From: Roseibium sp. MMSF_3544
Lineage (GTDB): Bacteria > Pseudomonadota > Alphaproteobacteria > Rhizobiales > Stappiaceae
NCBI RefSeq assembly: GCF_030732845.1
Contig: NZ_JASHKA010000024.1
Coordinates: 21,842-85,841 of the forward strand
Direction: 5' to 3'
DNA length: 64,000 nt
The notes under the pieces were generated by a model. The model had not been told where the DNA came from. It ran no database searches and worked only from the letters and a program-made list of their open reading frames with translations. Shown piece after piece: positions 52,496 to 61,130 of the stretch; position 1 is the first letter of the stretch, and every line of letters starts with the position of its first letter. Both the position numbers and the translations under genes were made by a program.

Positions 52496-53566
52496 CTAGC
52501 GACGAGCCGTCTCCAGTCTTTCCTCGGCAATTTTGTCTGCGATCCTTTCGGGCGTCGTGCCTTCTTGCAGCGCGCGCTCGAAGATGAGTGTCAGCGTGTC
52601 GCCGATCGCCAGCGTCTTTTCGCGCACTCGGGTGTCGCCGCCACCCGGACGCGCCAGCGCAATTGAGATAACACCGCCGGCATTGATGGCATAGTCAGGT
52701 GCATAAAGAATGCCGCGCTGCTTCAGGGCCTTGCCGTCAGCGGGGGTCTGCAGCTGATTGTTCGCAGCGCCGGCGACAATCCGTGCCTGGATCTGCGGGA
52801 TCGTGCGTGCGTTCAGTCCGGCTCCCAGAGCACAGGGAACAAAGATGTCGGACGCTACCATATGGGCCTCGCCGGGATCTACGGCGGTTGCGCTGAATTC
52901 TTCGAGCGCGCGGATGACAGCAGGCGCATGGATGTCGGACACGATCAGTTTGGCACCAGCCTCGTGCAACTGGCGGGCAACATCAAATCCGACGTGGCCG
53001 AGACCTTGCACGGAAACCGTTTTGCCTTCGAGATCCTTGCTGCCATACACATGCTGAGCAGAGGCCTTGATGCCTTCGAAGACACCAAGCGCAGTATAGG
53101 GCGACGGGTCGCCGAGCCCGGTGGCGCTGGTTCCGCGCACATGGTCCGTGTGGCGCGCGACGGCTTCCATGTCATCCGGGGAAACGCCGACATCTTCGGC
53201 TGTGATGTAGGTGCCGGAGAGGCGTTCGACGTGGCGGCCGAAGGCTTCCATCATGTCGACCGACTTGTCCTGACGCGGACATGCCATGATTACGGCCTTT
53301 CCGCCGCCAAGATCAAGGCCGGCCAGTGCGTTCTTGTATGTCATGCCGCGCGAAAGTCTGAGTGCATCGGTGAGGGCGTCGGCCGGATTTTTGTACGGCC
53401 AGACGCGGCATCCGCCCAATGCAGGACCCAGAGTGGTGTCGTGAACGGCGATAATTGCGTTCAGTCCGCTGTCCTTGTCTTTGGCAAAGACAACATTTTC
53501 ATGTTCACCCATTTCGGGGTGATCAAAAACCGCGCTGTGGTGAACAGATGTGTGCAAGGCATTCAT
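52496..53566 (-). CDS. Leucine/glutamate/phenylalanine-type dehydrogenase
   Basis: A 356-residue NAD-dependent amino acid dehydrogenase. The N-terminal domain has GPALGGCRVWPY and RLSRGMTYKNALAGLDLGGGK, with the catalytic lysine K78 in MTYKNA; the NAD domain includes TVSVQGLGHVGFDVARQL. Length and motifs match leucine dehydrogenase. It makes branched-chain 2-oxo acids from amino acids. It is divergent from the DUF1007-NicO gene, with 208 bases between starts. Confidence 0.93.
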   Translation of the reverse strand: MNALHTSVHHSAVFDHPEMGEHENVVFAKDKDSGLNAIIAVHDTTLGPALGGCRVWPYKNPADALTDALRLSRGMTYKNALAGLDLGGGKAVIMACPRQDKSVDMMEAFGRHVERLSGTYITAEDVGVSPDDMEAVARHTDHVRGTSATGLGDPSPYTALGVFEGIKASAQHVYGSKDLEGKTVSVQGLGHVGFDVARQLHEAGAKLIVSDIHAPAVIRALEEFSATAVDPGEAHMVASDIFVPCALGAGLNARTIPQIQARIVAGAANNQLQTPADGKALKQRGILYAPDYAINAGGVISIALARPGGGDTRVREKTLAIGDTLTLIFERALQEGTTPERIADKIAEERLETARR

Positions 53567-53657
53567 GTTTGGCTCTGTCAGGTAATTGTTGTTGTAAATA
53601 ATTTAGGTGTTATCGAAAGAATTTTGTCTTCTTTCTCCCTTAAATCTGCGTGAAAGC

Positions 53658-53671
53658 GGAACGTATGTTCC
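53658..53671. promoter_or_regulatory. 14-bp inverted repeat upstream of the DUF1007-NicO gene
   Basis: Perfect arms GGAAC/GTTCC around GTAT. It lies 104 bases before the NicO fusion start and 91 bases from the divergent dehydrogenase start, so it could control either or both. Confidence 0.4.
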
Positions 53672-53721
53672 TCTTATCGGCAAAAATTGTCTAAAATCTC
53701 CCGCAGGCGTTTTGCGGCGCG

Positions 53722-53743
53722 GGATAACGGTTAGCCATTATCC
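53722..53743. promoter_or_regulatory. 22-bp near-palindrome just before the DUF1007-NicO gene
   Basis: Arms GGATAA (53722-53727) and TTATCC (53738-53743) are perfect and an inner GG/CC also pairs, with one mismatch. It ends 31 bases before the start codon, in the leader, so it could be an operator or a translation-affecting stem. Confidence 0.4.
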
Positions 53744-53774
53744 TGCCGTGTTCTCTGGTCAGAGAAAGCAACGC

Positions 53775-55754
53775 ATGTCATTTAACTCGAAGTATCCGAC
53801 GAAACAGGTGATTCCGGTGCGTAATATTCCCGCCTCATTTGGCGCGGCCGCTCTTACGTTTTTCAACCGCATTGTACTTGCTGTGGCTGTGCTGTGCGTT
53901 TTGATCGCCGGCGCATTGGCACATCCTCATGTTTTCGTGGAAGCGCGCTCGAAACTGATCTTCGACGATCAGGGTGTGGCCGTCGCGGTCAAGCACGTGT
54001 TCCGCTTTGACGATGCTTTTTCAGCGTTCGCGGTTCAGGGGTTTGATACCAACCAGGACGGTGTCTATTCACGCGAGGAACTTGGCGAGCTTGCCAAGGT
54101 CAACGTCGAAAGCATGGCCGATTTCGGCTACTTCACGTTTGGCGACAACACGCGGGTCGAACTCGATTTCACGACGCCGACCGAATACTGGCTGGAAGTC
54201 CATAACGTTTCCATGGAAGACTATTGGATGATGAAGCCCGAGGACTTCGAGGCCATCCAGGAAGACATAGAGCTGAATGGTGGAACAGCGCCGGAAGACG
54301 TGGATCTTCTGGAACTGCATTTCGTGTTGCCGCTCAAGGATCCGACCGATGCGTCCGCGCCGATAACGCTCGATATCTACGACCCCACCTATTATGTCGA
54401 TTTCCGGTTTGGACAGGAGGCCGACGCGGTTGGCACCATCAATGCGCCCGGAACCTGCCAGGTGACACGCAAGGAGCCGCCCCCGCTGGATGCGGCGACA
54501 GCGTATGCGCTGGCACAGATCGGACCAGAGCAAAGAGATTTGCCGCCAGAGCTTCAGTGGGCTGCGGAAACGCAGGTCAACCAGATGATCATCAACTGCG
54601 CCAGCACCGGCGCGGTTGCAGCGGCACCCGGCGCACCGGACCAGGCCGCGCCTCAGGAGACGGGTTCTGCTTCTGGCACGTTGCCGCAAACGGACACAGC
54701 CGCCCTTGCCGGACCGGCAGAAACAAGCACGACGCGTGCGGACGAGGTTGCCGCTTCGACCGAGGTTGCCGTCATCAACCCCGCGGATGGTGCTGCTCTT
54801 CAGACCGGCCTGCTTGACCAGGTATTCGGAACGATTGCGATCAAGCAAAGGGAATTTTACCAAAAACTCGTCGCCAGTCTGCGAGCGTTCCGCAACAATC
54901 CGAATGCGGGTTGGCTGCTGATCGGACTGTCCTTTGCTTATGGTGTCTTTCACGCAGCCGGGCCCGGACACGGCAAGGCAATCATCACGTCCTATGTGGT
55001 CGCGAACAACGAGACGCTTCGCAAAGGGATCGCACTGTCCTTTGCCTCCGCCTTCGCACAGGCGATTACCGCGATCGTCTTGGTCAGTGGTTTGGCGGTG
55101 GTCTTTAATCTCACAAGTATCGCGATCCAGGATACCGCACGTTGGTTTGAAATCGGTTCCTACGTGATGATCACCGCACTTGGCGGCTGGCTTCTCTGGC
55201 AAAAGGCAGGCCGTCCGCTCTTTTCAGGCCTGGCCGATCGTCTTTCAGGAAATCGACTCGCCCTGGCCGGTGCAGATGGTCATGCGCACGTGCATCACTT
55301 CCAAGGCCACACGCACGATCATCAGCATCAGCATCAGCACCAGCATCATCATCACAGCTTCGGTCCGGATGGGGTTTGTACGACGTGCGGCCATGCGCAT
55401 GCGCCCACGCCTGACATGATCCAGGGCAAGATAACGCTTGCCCGGGCTGCATCGATTATTCTCGCGGTCGGGTTGCGCCCTTGCACGGGTGCGCTGGTGG
55501 TCCTCGTCTTCGCATTGTCGCAGGGAATGATCGCGGCAGGTGTCGCCTCCACGCTGGCAATGGCAGTTGGGACCGGCATCACGGTGTCGCTGCTCGCCGG
55601 GCTTGCGGTTGGTGCAAAGGACCTCGCGGTTCGCCTGTTTGGTGAAGGCAGCCCCATGTCTATGCGGGTTCACCGGACAATCGAAATTCTCGGCGCCGCG
55701 ATTGTGTTCCTGTTGGGAATTACCCTGCTGATCGCCGCTCTCGGGTGGGGATAG
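53775..55754 (+). CDS. DUF1007 and NicO nickel/cobalt transporter fusion
   Basis: A 659-residue protein joining two families usually encoded separately. After a long N-region and signal helix (~32-48), cleavage at ALA49 would leave H50-P51-H52 at the mature N-terminus. DUF1007 follows (~50-245), including an EF-hand-like loop D91-E102 (DTNQDGVYSREE). A linker rich in Ala/Thr/Pro (~285-345) leads to the NicO domain (~370-659) with HAAGPGHGK (H393, H399), a His-rich loop (HDHQHQHQHQHHHH) at ~510-535, and a GLRPCTGALVVL segment. The protein should take metal from the periplasm and move Ni or Co across the membrane. Start is chosen at 53775 because the longer frame reads through the control region. 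Confidence 0.88.
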   Translation: MSFNSKYPTKQVIPVRNIPASFGAAALTFFNRIVLAVAVLCVLIAGALAHPHVFVEARSKLIFDDQGVAVAVKHVFRFDDAFSAFAVQGFDTNQDGVYSREELGELAKVNVESMADFGYFTFGDNTRVELDFTTPTEYWLEVHNVSMEDYWMMKPEDFEAIQEDIELNGGTAPEDVDLLELHFVLPLKDPTDASAPITLDIYDPTYYVDFRFGQEADAVGTINAPGTCQVTRKEPPPLDAATAYALAQIGPEQRDLPPELQWAAETQVNQMIINCASTGAVAAAPGAPDQAAPQETGSASGTLPQTDTAALAGPAETSTTRADEVAASTEVAVINPADGAALQTGLLDQVFGTIAIKQREFYQKLVASLRAFRNNPNAGWLLIGLSFAYGVFHAAGPGHGKAIITSYVVANNETLRKGIALSFASAFAQAITAIVLVSGLAVVFNLTSIAIQDTARWFEIGSYVMITALGGWLLWQKAGRPLFSGLADRLSGNRLALAGADGHAHVHHFQGHTHDHQHQHQHQHHHHSFGPDGVCTTCGHAHAPTPDMIQGKITLARAASIILAVGLRPCTGALVVLVFALSQGMIAAGVASTLAMAVGTGITVSLLAGLAVGAKDLAVRLFGEGSPMSMRVHRTIEILGAAIVFLLGITLLIAALGWG

Positions 55755-55772
55755 GGTCAATAACCTTGCGCT

Positions 55773-55838
55773 GTTCCGGACCTGATCCGGGACCTGCCAG
55801 GTATTGAAAAGTGACCCCGGCTCATGGCCGGGCCAGCG
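55773..55838. repeat. Palindromic repeat pair between convergent genes
   Basis: Two GC-rich hairpins: one around TCCGGACCTGATCCGGGA (55775-55792) and one with CCCGGC/GCCGGG arms (55816-55832) around TCATG. They lie between the convergent NicO fusion and GATase genes and share the CCGG..CCGGG form of the repeats at 63888. They may terminate or stabilise both transcripts. Confidence 0.55.
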
Positions 55839-55857
55839 CGTTTCATGAGGCCATAAC

Positions 55858-56616
55858 CTAAAGCCCGAGACGCTTTTCCCTATAGGCCCTGACGGCATCA
55901 CCAAAGGCTGAGAAGAGCTTTTGGGACGGACCGTCCGTCGTCACCCAGTATTCCGGATGCCATTGGGTCGCGAGCACATAGCCGGGACTGTCCTCTACCG
56001 ACATGGCCTCGATTGTGCCGTCTGCAGCCTGCGCCTCGATGGCGAGGTCGTTGCCGAGATCACCGACCGCCTGGCGGTGCAGGGAATTGACTTCGAACGG
56101 CTCGCCGCCCACGACGGTCTCCAAAGTACTGCCGTCTTTGACTTCCACAGGGTGCGCGATTCGGAACCGCTCGTCTTGCCGCTCGGATGCCGGCGCACGG
56201 TGATCCTCTCGGCCACTCAAGGTCTGGATCTCTGTCAACAGCGTGCCGCCCAAGGCGACATTCAGCTCCTGCATGCCCCGACAGATGGCAAAGACCGGAA
56301 TACCGCGTTCGATTGCGCGTTTCAGAAGCGGCAATGTTGTTGCGTCGCGGTCCGGATCGTAAGGGCCGTTTGCCTCTGTCGGCTCCTGACCGTAAAGCTG
56401 CGGATTGACGTTGGAGCGCGATCCGGTGGCGAGAACGCCGTCGACCTGATCGAGCGCCGCGTCCAGATCCAGTTCAGCGCCGAGCGACGGCAGGATCATG
56501 GGAATGGCGTCGGAGCCCTTCAGAACAGCATGAAGATAGGTGGAATTCACGGCGTGCCAGTTGAACCCGTCGACGGGTTTGACATCTGCAGTCACCAGGA
56601 CAAGCGGTTTGGTCAT
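55858..56616 (-). CDS. Class I glutamine amidotransferase-like hydrolase (gamma-Glu-GABA type)
   Basis: A 252-residue class I GATase of peptidase C26 type. The nucleophile is C112 in FAICRGMQELNV, and the catalytic His lies in TQWHPEYW near 223; DGVLATGSRSNVNP forms the oxyanion loop. The ATG at 56616 is preferred over the open frame to 56652. Relatives (PuuD in E. coli naming, here unrelated to urate PuuD) cleave gamma-glutamyl-GABA in putrescine use. The context does not fix the substrate. Confidence 0.85.
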   Translation of the reverse strand: MTKPLVLVTADVKPVDGFNWHAVNSTYLHAVLKGSDAIPMILPSLGAELDLDAALDQVDGVLATGSRSNVNPQLYGQEPTEANGPYDPDRDATTLPLLKRAIERGIPVFAICRGMQELNVALGGTLLTEIQTLSGREDHRAPASERQDERFRIAHPVEVKDGSTLETVVGGEPFEVNSLHRQAVGDLGNDLAIEAQAADGTIEAMSVEDSPGYVLATQWHPEYWVTTDGPSQKLFSAFGDAVRAYREKRLGL

Positions 56617-56681
56617 GTTCAACCTTGTGAGTCGAGTGGTACCGGATTTCAATAGTTCAAGAAGGTGTAACGGAAAGACAT

Positions 56682-57350
56682 CTAATCCAGCAATCCCAGT
56701 TCTTGAGCCACCTTGTAAAGTTGTGCGGCGTTCTTGCTGCCGACCTTTTCGCGCAGGTTGAGGCGATGCGATTCAACGGTGCGGACGCTGATGCCAAGCG
56801 CCTTCGCAACCTCCTTGTTCGGCTGGCCCTTTGCAATGGCGGTGAGTACCTGTCGCTCGCGTTCCGTAAGCCCGTAGGGGTCTTCAACCGGCGCTGAAGC
56901 GTTGGCGCCGACCAGCTTCGGCCCGATGGCGGAGGAGAAGAAATAGCCTCCCGAGGCGACGCTGGTAATGGCGGTGATCATCTCTTGAGCAGAAATGTCC
57001 TTCAGGATGTACCCGCGGGCACCGGCCTGCACCACGCCGCGCACATATTCGGGATTATCATAGATGGACAGGATCAGCACCGCGACCCCGGGCTGGGTTC
57101 TGCGGATTTCCATGGCAGCTTCCAGGCCATTCATGACCGGCATGGAGACGTCCATCAAAAGCACGTCCGGTTTCAGATTGCGGGTCATCTGCACGGCCTC
57201 GCGGCCGTTTGTCGCTTCGCCGACCACTTCCAGCTCGGGAACTTTTTGCAGGCGGGCCCGGATGCCGTCACGCACCAGTTCATGGTCGTCGGCAAGCAGC
57301 ACGCGTATCGGTCTGTCAGGGAAATCGGAACCGGCGGCGTTCAGTGTCAT
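56682..57350 (-). CDS. LuxR/NarL-family response regulator
   Basis: A 222-residue response regulator: receiver (~15-130) with phospho-acceptor D67 in VLLMDVSMP and DD at 21-22, and a LuxR HTH (~155-215) with LTERERQVLTAIAKGQPNKEVAKALGISVRTVESHRLNL. It lies 4 bases after the kinase on the same strand, so the two form one pair. A near-palindrome upstream of the TRAP operon is a candidate target. Confidence 0.92.
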   Translation of the reverse strand: MTLNAAGSDFPDRPIRVLLADDHELVRDGIRARLQKVPELEVVGEATNGREAVQMTRNLKPDVLLMDVSMPVMNGLEAAMEIRRTQPGVAVLILSIYDNPEYVRGVVQAGARGYILKDISAQEMITAITSVASGGYFFSSAIGPKLVGANASAPVEDPYGLTERERQVLTAIAKGQPNKEVAKALGISVRTVESHRLNLREKVGSKNAAQLYKVAQELGLLD

Positions 57351-57354
57351 TGGA

Positions 57355-58716
57355 TCACGCTGCCTTTGCAGCGGTATTGTCGAACGGCATCTGAACCTTG
57401 ATCCGTGTGCCGCCGGAAGAGCGGCGGCTCAGGATCAGTTTGCCGCCATACGTTTCGATGCGTTCGCGCATGTTGCGGAAACCGAGGCCACCGGTCTTGG
57501 GAAGCGGGCGCGGGAGGCCGACACCATTGTCGGCAACGCTCAGCGTGAGGCTTTGTGCTCCGACTTTCAGATCAATGTTCACCTTGCTCGCCTGGGAGTG
57601 GCGGGCAACATTCGTCATGCATTCCTGCACAACGCGGTAAAGCGCTGTCTTGGCACCGTCCGACAGCCGACTGTGGCACTGTTCGGCGTTGACGTTGACC
57701 TTGATGCCGGACTGGTTCTGGATCTCCTTGCCGAGACTTCCGAGTGCGGCGGCGAGACCCATGTCGTCGAGTACACTTGGCCGCAAGTCCCTTGAGATAC
57801 GCCGAACCTCCGCGATCGTGCCGTCCAGCGTCTTTAAACACTTGGCGGCCTGCACCTGCAGGTCCGGGTCACGCGTTGCTTCCGAATGGATCATCTCAAC
57901 GCCGTAGCGAACGGAAACGAGCAGTTGCGAGATGCTGTCGTGAAGTTCGGTTGAGACGCGTTTGCGTTCCTGTTCCTGAACCTGGAAGATCCGGTTGGTC
58001 AGTTCCTTCAGCTTGCTGTCGGCAAAGCGCTGTTCAGAGAAGCGGACGCCGGCAATCAGGGACCCGGCGATGACGATGCCGGCCAGTGTGATCAGGAAAG
58101 TCACCAGCAGCGTCTGGCGTATGGAATGCGCAAAGTCGGACCGGATCGCTGAGACCTCCCTTGCAATGTCATCGGTATAGAGCCCGGTGCCGAGCATCCA
58201 GTCCCACTTGTTCAAAAGGATGGCATACCCAAGCTTTTCCTCCACCGAACCGGTCGAAGGTTTGTGCCAGACATACTGATGGAACCCGCCGCCGCCCTTG
58301 GCCGCAGCAATGAGGTTCCGGATCACATAGTCGCCATTGTCGTCTTGCAGATCCCACCAGTTACCGCCCACAAGATGGGGCAGCTTCGGATGAACGACGT
58401 TGGTACCGTCGAGTGTGTAGACGAAGAAGTAGCCGTCATATTCGAAGGTCAGGTTTTCCAGTATTTCCTTCACTTCTTCTTGAGCCGCTTCACGTCCTTC
58501 CGGTTCTTCCTTGTAGATCTGTTCAATGGAGGTCAGCGCCAGACTGACATAGTTGCGGATCTCCTGTCGTTTGGCCGCAAGAATGCGTTGCTCGACGGAT
58601 TGCGTTTCGGCGTTGATCAGTTTCAGGGACTGGTAGTAGGTGGTGCCGCCGATCAGGAAAGACACCGCGATCAGTGGCAAGATCGTTATAAGTAGCAATT
58701 TTGTCTTAAAGGTCAC
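57355..58716 (-). CDS. Cache-domain sensor histidine kinase
   Basis: A 453-residue membrane kinase starting at GTG. Two membrane helices (~7-27 and ~195-217) flank a periplasmic single-Cache domain (~35-190) with FEYDGYFFVYTLDG, PHLVGGNWWDLQDDNG and WDWMLGTGLYTDDI, typical of sCache_2 sensors of small carboxylic acids. The HisKA_3 dimer domain has H259 in ELHDSISQLL and the ATPase domain NVARHSQ and DNGVGLPRP. It signals to the co-encoded LuxR regulator and is divergent from TRAP operon 2, so it probably senses the substrate of that transporter or a related acid. Confidence 0.92.
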   Translation of the reverse strand: MTFKTKLLLITILPLIAVSFLIGGTTYYQSLKLINAETQSVEQRILAAKRQEIRNYVSLALTSIEQIYKEEPEGREAAQEEVKEILENLTFEYDGYFFVYTLDGTNVVHPKLPHLVGGNWWDLQDDNGDYVIRNLIAAAKGGGGFHQYVWHKPSTGSVEEKLGYAILLNKWDWMLGTGLYTDDIAREVSAIRSDFAHSIRQTLLVTFLITLAGIVIAGSLIAGVRFSEQRFADSKLKELTNRIFQVQEQERKRVSTELHDSISQLLVSVRYGVEMIHSEATRDPDLQVQAAKCLKTLDGTIAEVRRISRDLRPSVLDDMGLAAALGSLGKEIQNQSGIKVNVNAEQCHSRLSDGAKTALYRVVQECMTNVARHSQASKVNIDLKVGAQSLTLSVADNGVGLPRPLPKTGGLGFRNMRERIETYGGKLILSRRSSGGTRIKVQMPFDNTAAKAA

Positions 58717-58730
58717 GAAAGTTGCCCCCT

Positions 58731-58800
58731 ATTGCGCACTCACGCCGGAAACCGAAAAACTATTGCGCAGATCTCGGTAGTACTACTGAGAAAATGCGCA
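58731..58800. repeat. Three direct repeats at 31-bp period in the kinase/TRAP control region
   Basis: ATTGCGCA at 58731-58738 and 58762-58769, and AATGCGCA at 58793-58800: start-to-start distance exactly 31 bases twice, about three helical turns. They lie 15-84 bases upstream of the kinase start and 105-174 bases upstream of dctP. They are candidate binding sites for a phased regulator. Confidence 0.5.
58773..58790. promoter_or_regulatory. Near-perfect 18-bp palindrome in the kinase/TRAP control region
   Basis: CTCGGTAGT/ACTACTGAG match at 8 of 9 positions with a perfect GTAGTACTAC core (58777-58786). It lies between the second and third 31-bp-period repeats. This is the best candidate operator for the adjacent LuxR-type response regulator. 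Confidence 0.45.
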
Positions 58801-58904
58801 GAACCACGAATAGCATTCCCGCCGTACCGTCAACTAGACATACGTCGAGATCGGTGCAAGGGTGTATTCCGGTCCGATAACTGGTCCGATTAGGGAGGAA
58901 ACTA

Positions 58905-60005
58905 ATGGATCGTCGTTCGTTTATCAAAAAAGCTGGTCTTGGCGTCGGTGGTGTTGCTGCTGGCTCCGCGCTTGCTGCTCCGGCAATCGCTCAAGGCACC
59001 AAGGACATGGTCATCGTGTCCACGTGGCCGCGCGACTTCCCGGGTCTGGGTATTCCCGCGCAGCGCCTGGCAGCCCGTATTGCCGAACTGACCGAAGGCC
59101 GTATCAACGTTCAGTATTTCGCCGCCGGCGAACGCGTTGGTGCTTTTGACTCCTTCGACGAAGTCGCTTCCGGTAACGCACAGGCTTACATCGCCGCGGA
59201 CTACTACTGGAAAGGCAAGCACCCGGGATGGGCTGCGTTCACCGCCGTTCCTTTTGGTCTGACCGTGACCGAGATGGATGCCTGGATCAAGTTCGGTGGC
59301 GGCCAGGAGCTGTGGGACGAACTGGCTGGCGAATTCGGCCTGAAGAACATTGCCATGGGCAACACCGGCGTCCAGATGGGCGGCTGGTTCAACAAGGAAA
59401 TCGAAACCGCTGACGACCTGAAGGGTCTGAAGATGCGTATTCCGGGTCAGGGCGGTGACGTCATGGCGAAACTCGGTGCGTCTCCGGTCTCCCTGCCGGG
59501 TGGCCAGATCTACGAAAACCTTGTCTCCGGCGCGATCGACGCAACCGAGTGGGTGGGTCCGTTCAACGACTACTTCATGAAGTTCTACGAAGCCGCCAAG
59601 TACTACTACTATCCGGGCATGCACGAGCCGGGCGCAATGCTTGCACTGGGTGCAAACAAAGCTTGGTGGGACGGCCTCGACAAAGTCGATCAGGCCATCA
59701 TCACCGCAGCCTGCGCGGAAGAAAATGCCAACACGATGGCAGAAACCAACGCAAACAACGGTGTCTACCTCAACCGTCTGATCAACGAGCACGGCGTCGA
59801 GCTGCGCGAGTTCAACGACGAAATCTACGACGCCTTCGGTGAAGCAGCCCAGGAAGTTCTGGAAGAAGCGATGGATCACTCCCCGCTTGCCAAGAAGATC
59901 TTCGAAAGCTTCATCAATGCGCGCCAGGAGATTGGCAGCTGGATGGCGATTTCCGACATCGCGTATTCCAACAAGCGCAACCGCGTTCTGGGTATTCCGT
60001 CCTAA
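58905..60005 (+). CDS. dctP: TRAP binding protein, TakP-like (system 2)
   Basis: A 366-residue TRAP binding protein with a Tat signal (DRRSFIKKAG, ~1-29). It matches the TakP subgroup closely: NTGVQMGGWFNKEI, TADDLKGLKMRIPGQGGDV (carboxylate-binding Arg) and AIDATEWVGPFNDYF, which carries the Glu/Trp used by TakP for 2-oxo acids through a bound cation. The likely substrate class is 2-oxo or related small organic acids; the exact ligand cannot be told. The start is preceded by GGGAGGAAAC. A strong hairpin follows, then the permease genes. The two-component system upstream is divergent. Confidence 0.94.
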   Translation: MDRRSFIKKAGLGVGGVAAGSALAAPAIAQGTKDMVIVSTWPRDFPGLGIPAQRLAARIAELTEGRINVQYFAAGERVGAFDSFDEVASGNAQAYIAADYYWKGKHPGWAAFTAVPFGLTVTEMDAWIKFGGGQELWDELAGEFGLKNIAMGNTGVQMGGWFNKEIETADDLKGLKMRIPGQGGDVMAKLGASPVSLPGGQIYENLVSGAIDATEWVGPFNDYFMKFYEAAKYYYYPGMHEPGAMLALGANKAWWDGLDKVDQAIITAACAEENANTMAETNANNGVYLNRLINEHGVELREFNDEIYDAFGEAAQEVLEEAMDHSPLAKKIFESFINARQEIGSWMAISDIAYSNKRNRVLGIPS

Positions 60006-60023
60006 GCGGAACCTGGTGTCAAA

Positions 60024-60045
60024 GGGACGGGAACTTTCCCGTCCC
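60024..60045 (+). terminator. Intercistronic hairpin after dctP (system 2)
   Basis: Arms GGGACGGG (60024-60031) and CCCGTCCC (60038-60045) pair perfectly around a 6-base loop (two more A-T pairs possible), followed by TCTTTC. It starts 18 bases after the dctP stop and ends 35 bases before dctQ, fitting a stabiliser or attenuator between binding protein and permease. Confidence 0.65.
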
Positions 60046-60080
60046 TCTTTCATTGACAAGACGAAAAAGGCATAGCCACG

Positions 60081-61109
60081 ATGACGGCCTTGGACACGGT
60101 TCAAGACGGCTCGCCTGCCATGAAATCCGGCGATGCCGGCAGTGCCCGCATATTCCGCCTCTTCGGCTGGATCATTCTTGCGGTCATGGCAGCGTTTCTG
60201 ATCAACAACTATCTGACCTATTGGCAAGATCTTCCCGGCATTGATCCAATCTTTGGCAGACCGGCGAACGGATCTCTGCCCATCATGTGGTCGTGGCTGC
60301 AATTGCTGCTTTATGCCGTTCTGGTCCTGTGGGCGATTGCCTATGTCCTTCGCAACGGAAACACCCTGCGAGAGGACAGTGAGCGCATCAGCAACATCAA
60401 CACGTTCCTGATCCGAGCTGCCTTTTTTGCCGTCCTGATCGTCGGCCTTGTCGACAGTGCCATCTCCTTCATGCGGATCGAGGGATTGCTGCCGGGAGTG
60501 GTCGGCGAAGGCCTAGCCAATGACCTGGGAAGATCGGCGTTCCGCGGTGCCTATGTTCACATGCCGCTGATCGCGTTGTCGGTTGTACTGGCGGTCTTCA
60601 CCCGAGGTATCCTGGCCTTTCCCTGGCTTGCTCTTCTGGTCGTGGTCGCTGAACTTCTCATCGTTATCGGACGCTTCGTTTTTTCTTACGAGCAGGCCTT
60701 CCTGGCCGACCTCGTGCGCTTCTGGTACGCAGCCCTGTTCCTGTTTGCGAGTGCCTACACGCTGCGCGAAGAAGGGCATGTGCGTGTCGACGTTTTCTAT
60801 GCCGGCATGGCGGCGAAGACGAAAGGCTACGTCAATGCGATCGGCTCGGTGGTTCTCGGCATGAGCCTTTGTACGGTCGTTCTCGTCATCGGTATGGGCG
60901 GCAAGCAGAACATCATCAACAGCCCGATCTTGTCCTATGAGGTGACGCAGGCCGGTTTCGGCCTCTATGTGAAATACCTCATGGCAGGTTTCCTGGGCGT
61001 GTTCGCTGTTTCCATGCTGATCCAGTTCGTGGCCTATTTCCTGGACGCGATCGCCGACATTCGCGGCGAGCCCGGCGGCCGGGAACACGAAAACCATCCA
61101 GTCAGTTAA
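60081..61109 (+). CDS. dctQ: TRAP small permease, long form (system 2)
   Basis: A 342-residue membrane protein, about twice the usual DctQ length, with ~7-8 helices. The second half (~150-330) is the canonical DctQ region (LRFWYAALFLFASAYTLREEGHVRVDVFYAGM); the first half adds about four helices, as seen in TakQ-type small permeases. It is separated from dctM by 21 bases. It pairs with DctM in the inner membrane. Confidence 0.88.
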   Translation: MTALDTVQDGSPAMKSGDAGSARIFRLFGWIILAVMAAFLINNYLTYWQDLPGIDPIFGRPANGSLPIMWSWLQLLLYAVLVLWAIAYVLRNGNTLREDSERISNINTFLIRAAFFAVLIVGLVDSAISFMRIEGLLPGVVGEGLANDLGRSAFRGAYVHMPLIALSVVLAVFTRGILAFPWLALLVVVAELLIVIGRFVFSYEQAFLADLVRFWYAALFLFASAYTLREEGHVRVDVFYAGMAAKTKGYVNAIGSVVLGMSLCTVVLVIGMGGKQNIINSPILSYEVTQAGFGLYVKYLMAGFLGVFAVSMLIQFVAYFLDAIADIRGEPGGREHENHPVS

Positions 61110-61130
61110 CGCCCGGCGAGATCTTCTGAA

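Noticed and set aside
53607..53774. Upstream extension of the DUF1007-NicO frame, and a cobalamin riboswitch there
   Set aside because: The extension reads across the control region with palindromes; no B12-box-like conserved core was found, so no riboswitch is claimed.
58731..58800. Considered whether the 31-bp-spaced repeats are a CRISPR remnant
   Set aside because: The repeated unit is only 8 bases, the spacers are normal leader sequence and there are no cas genes.
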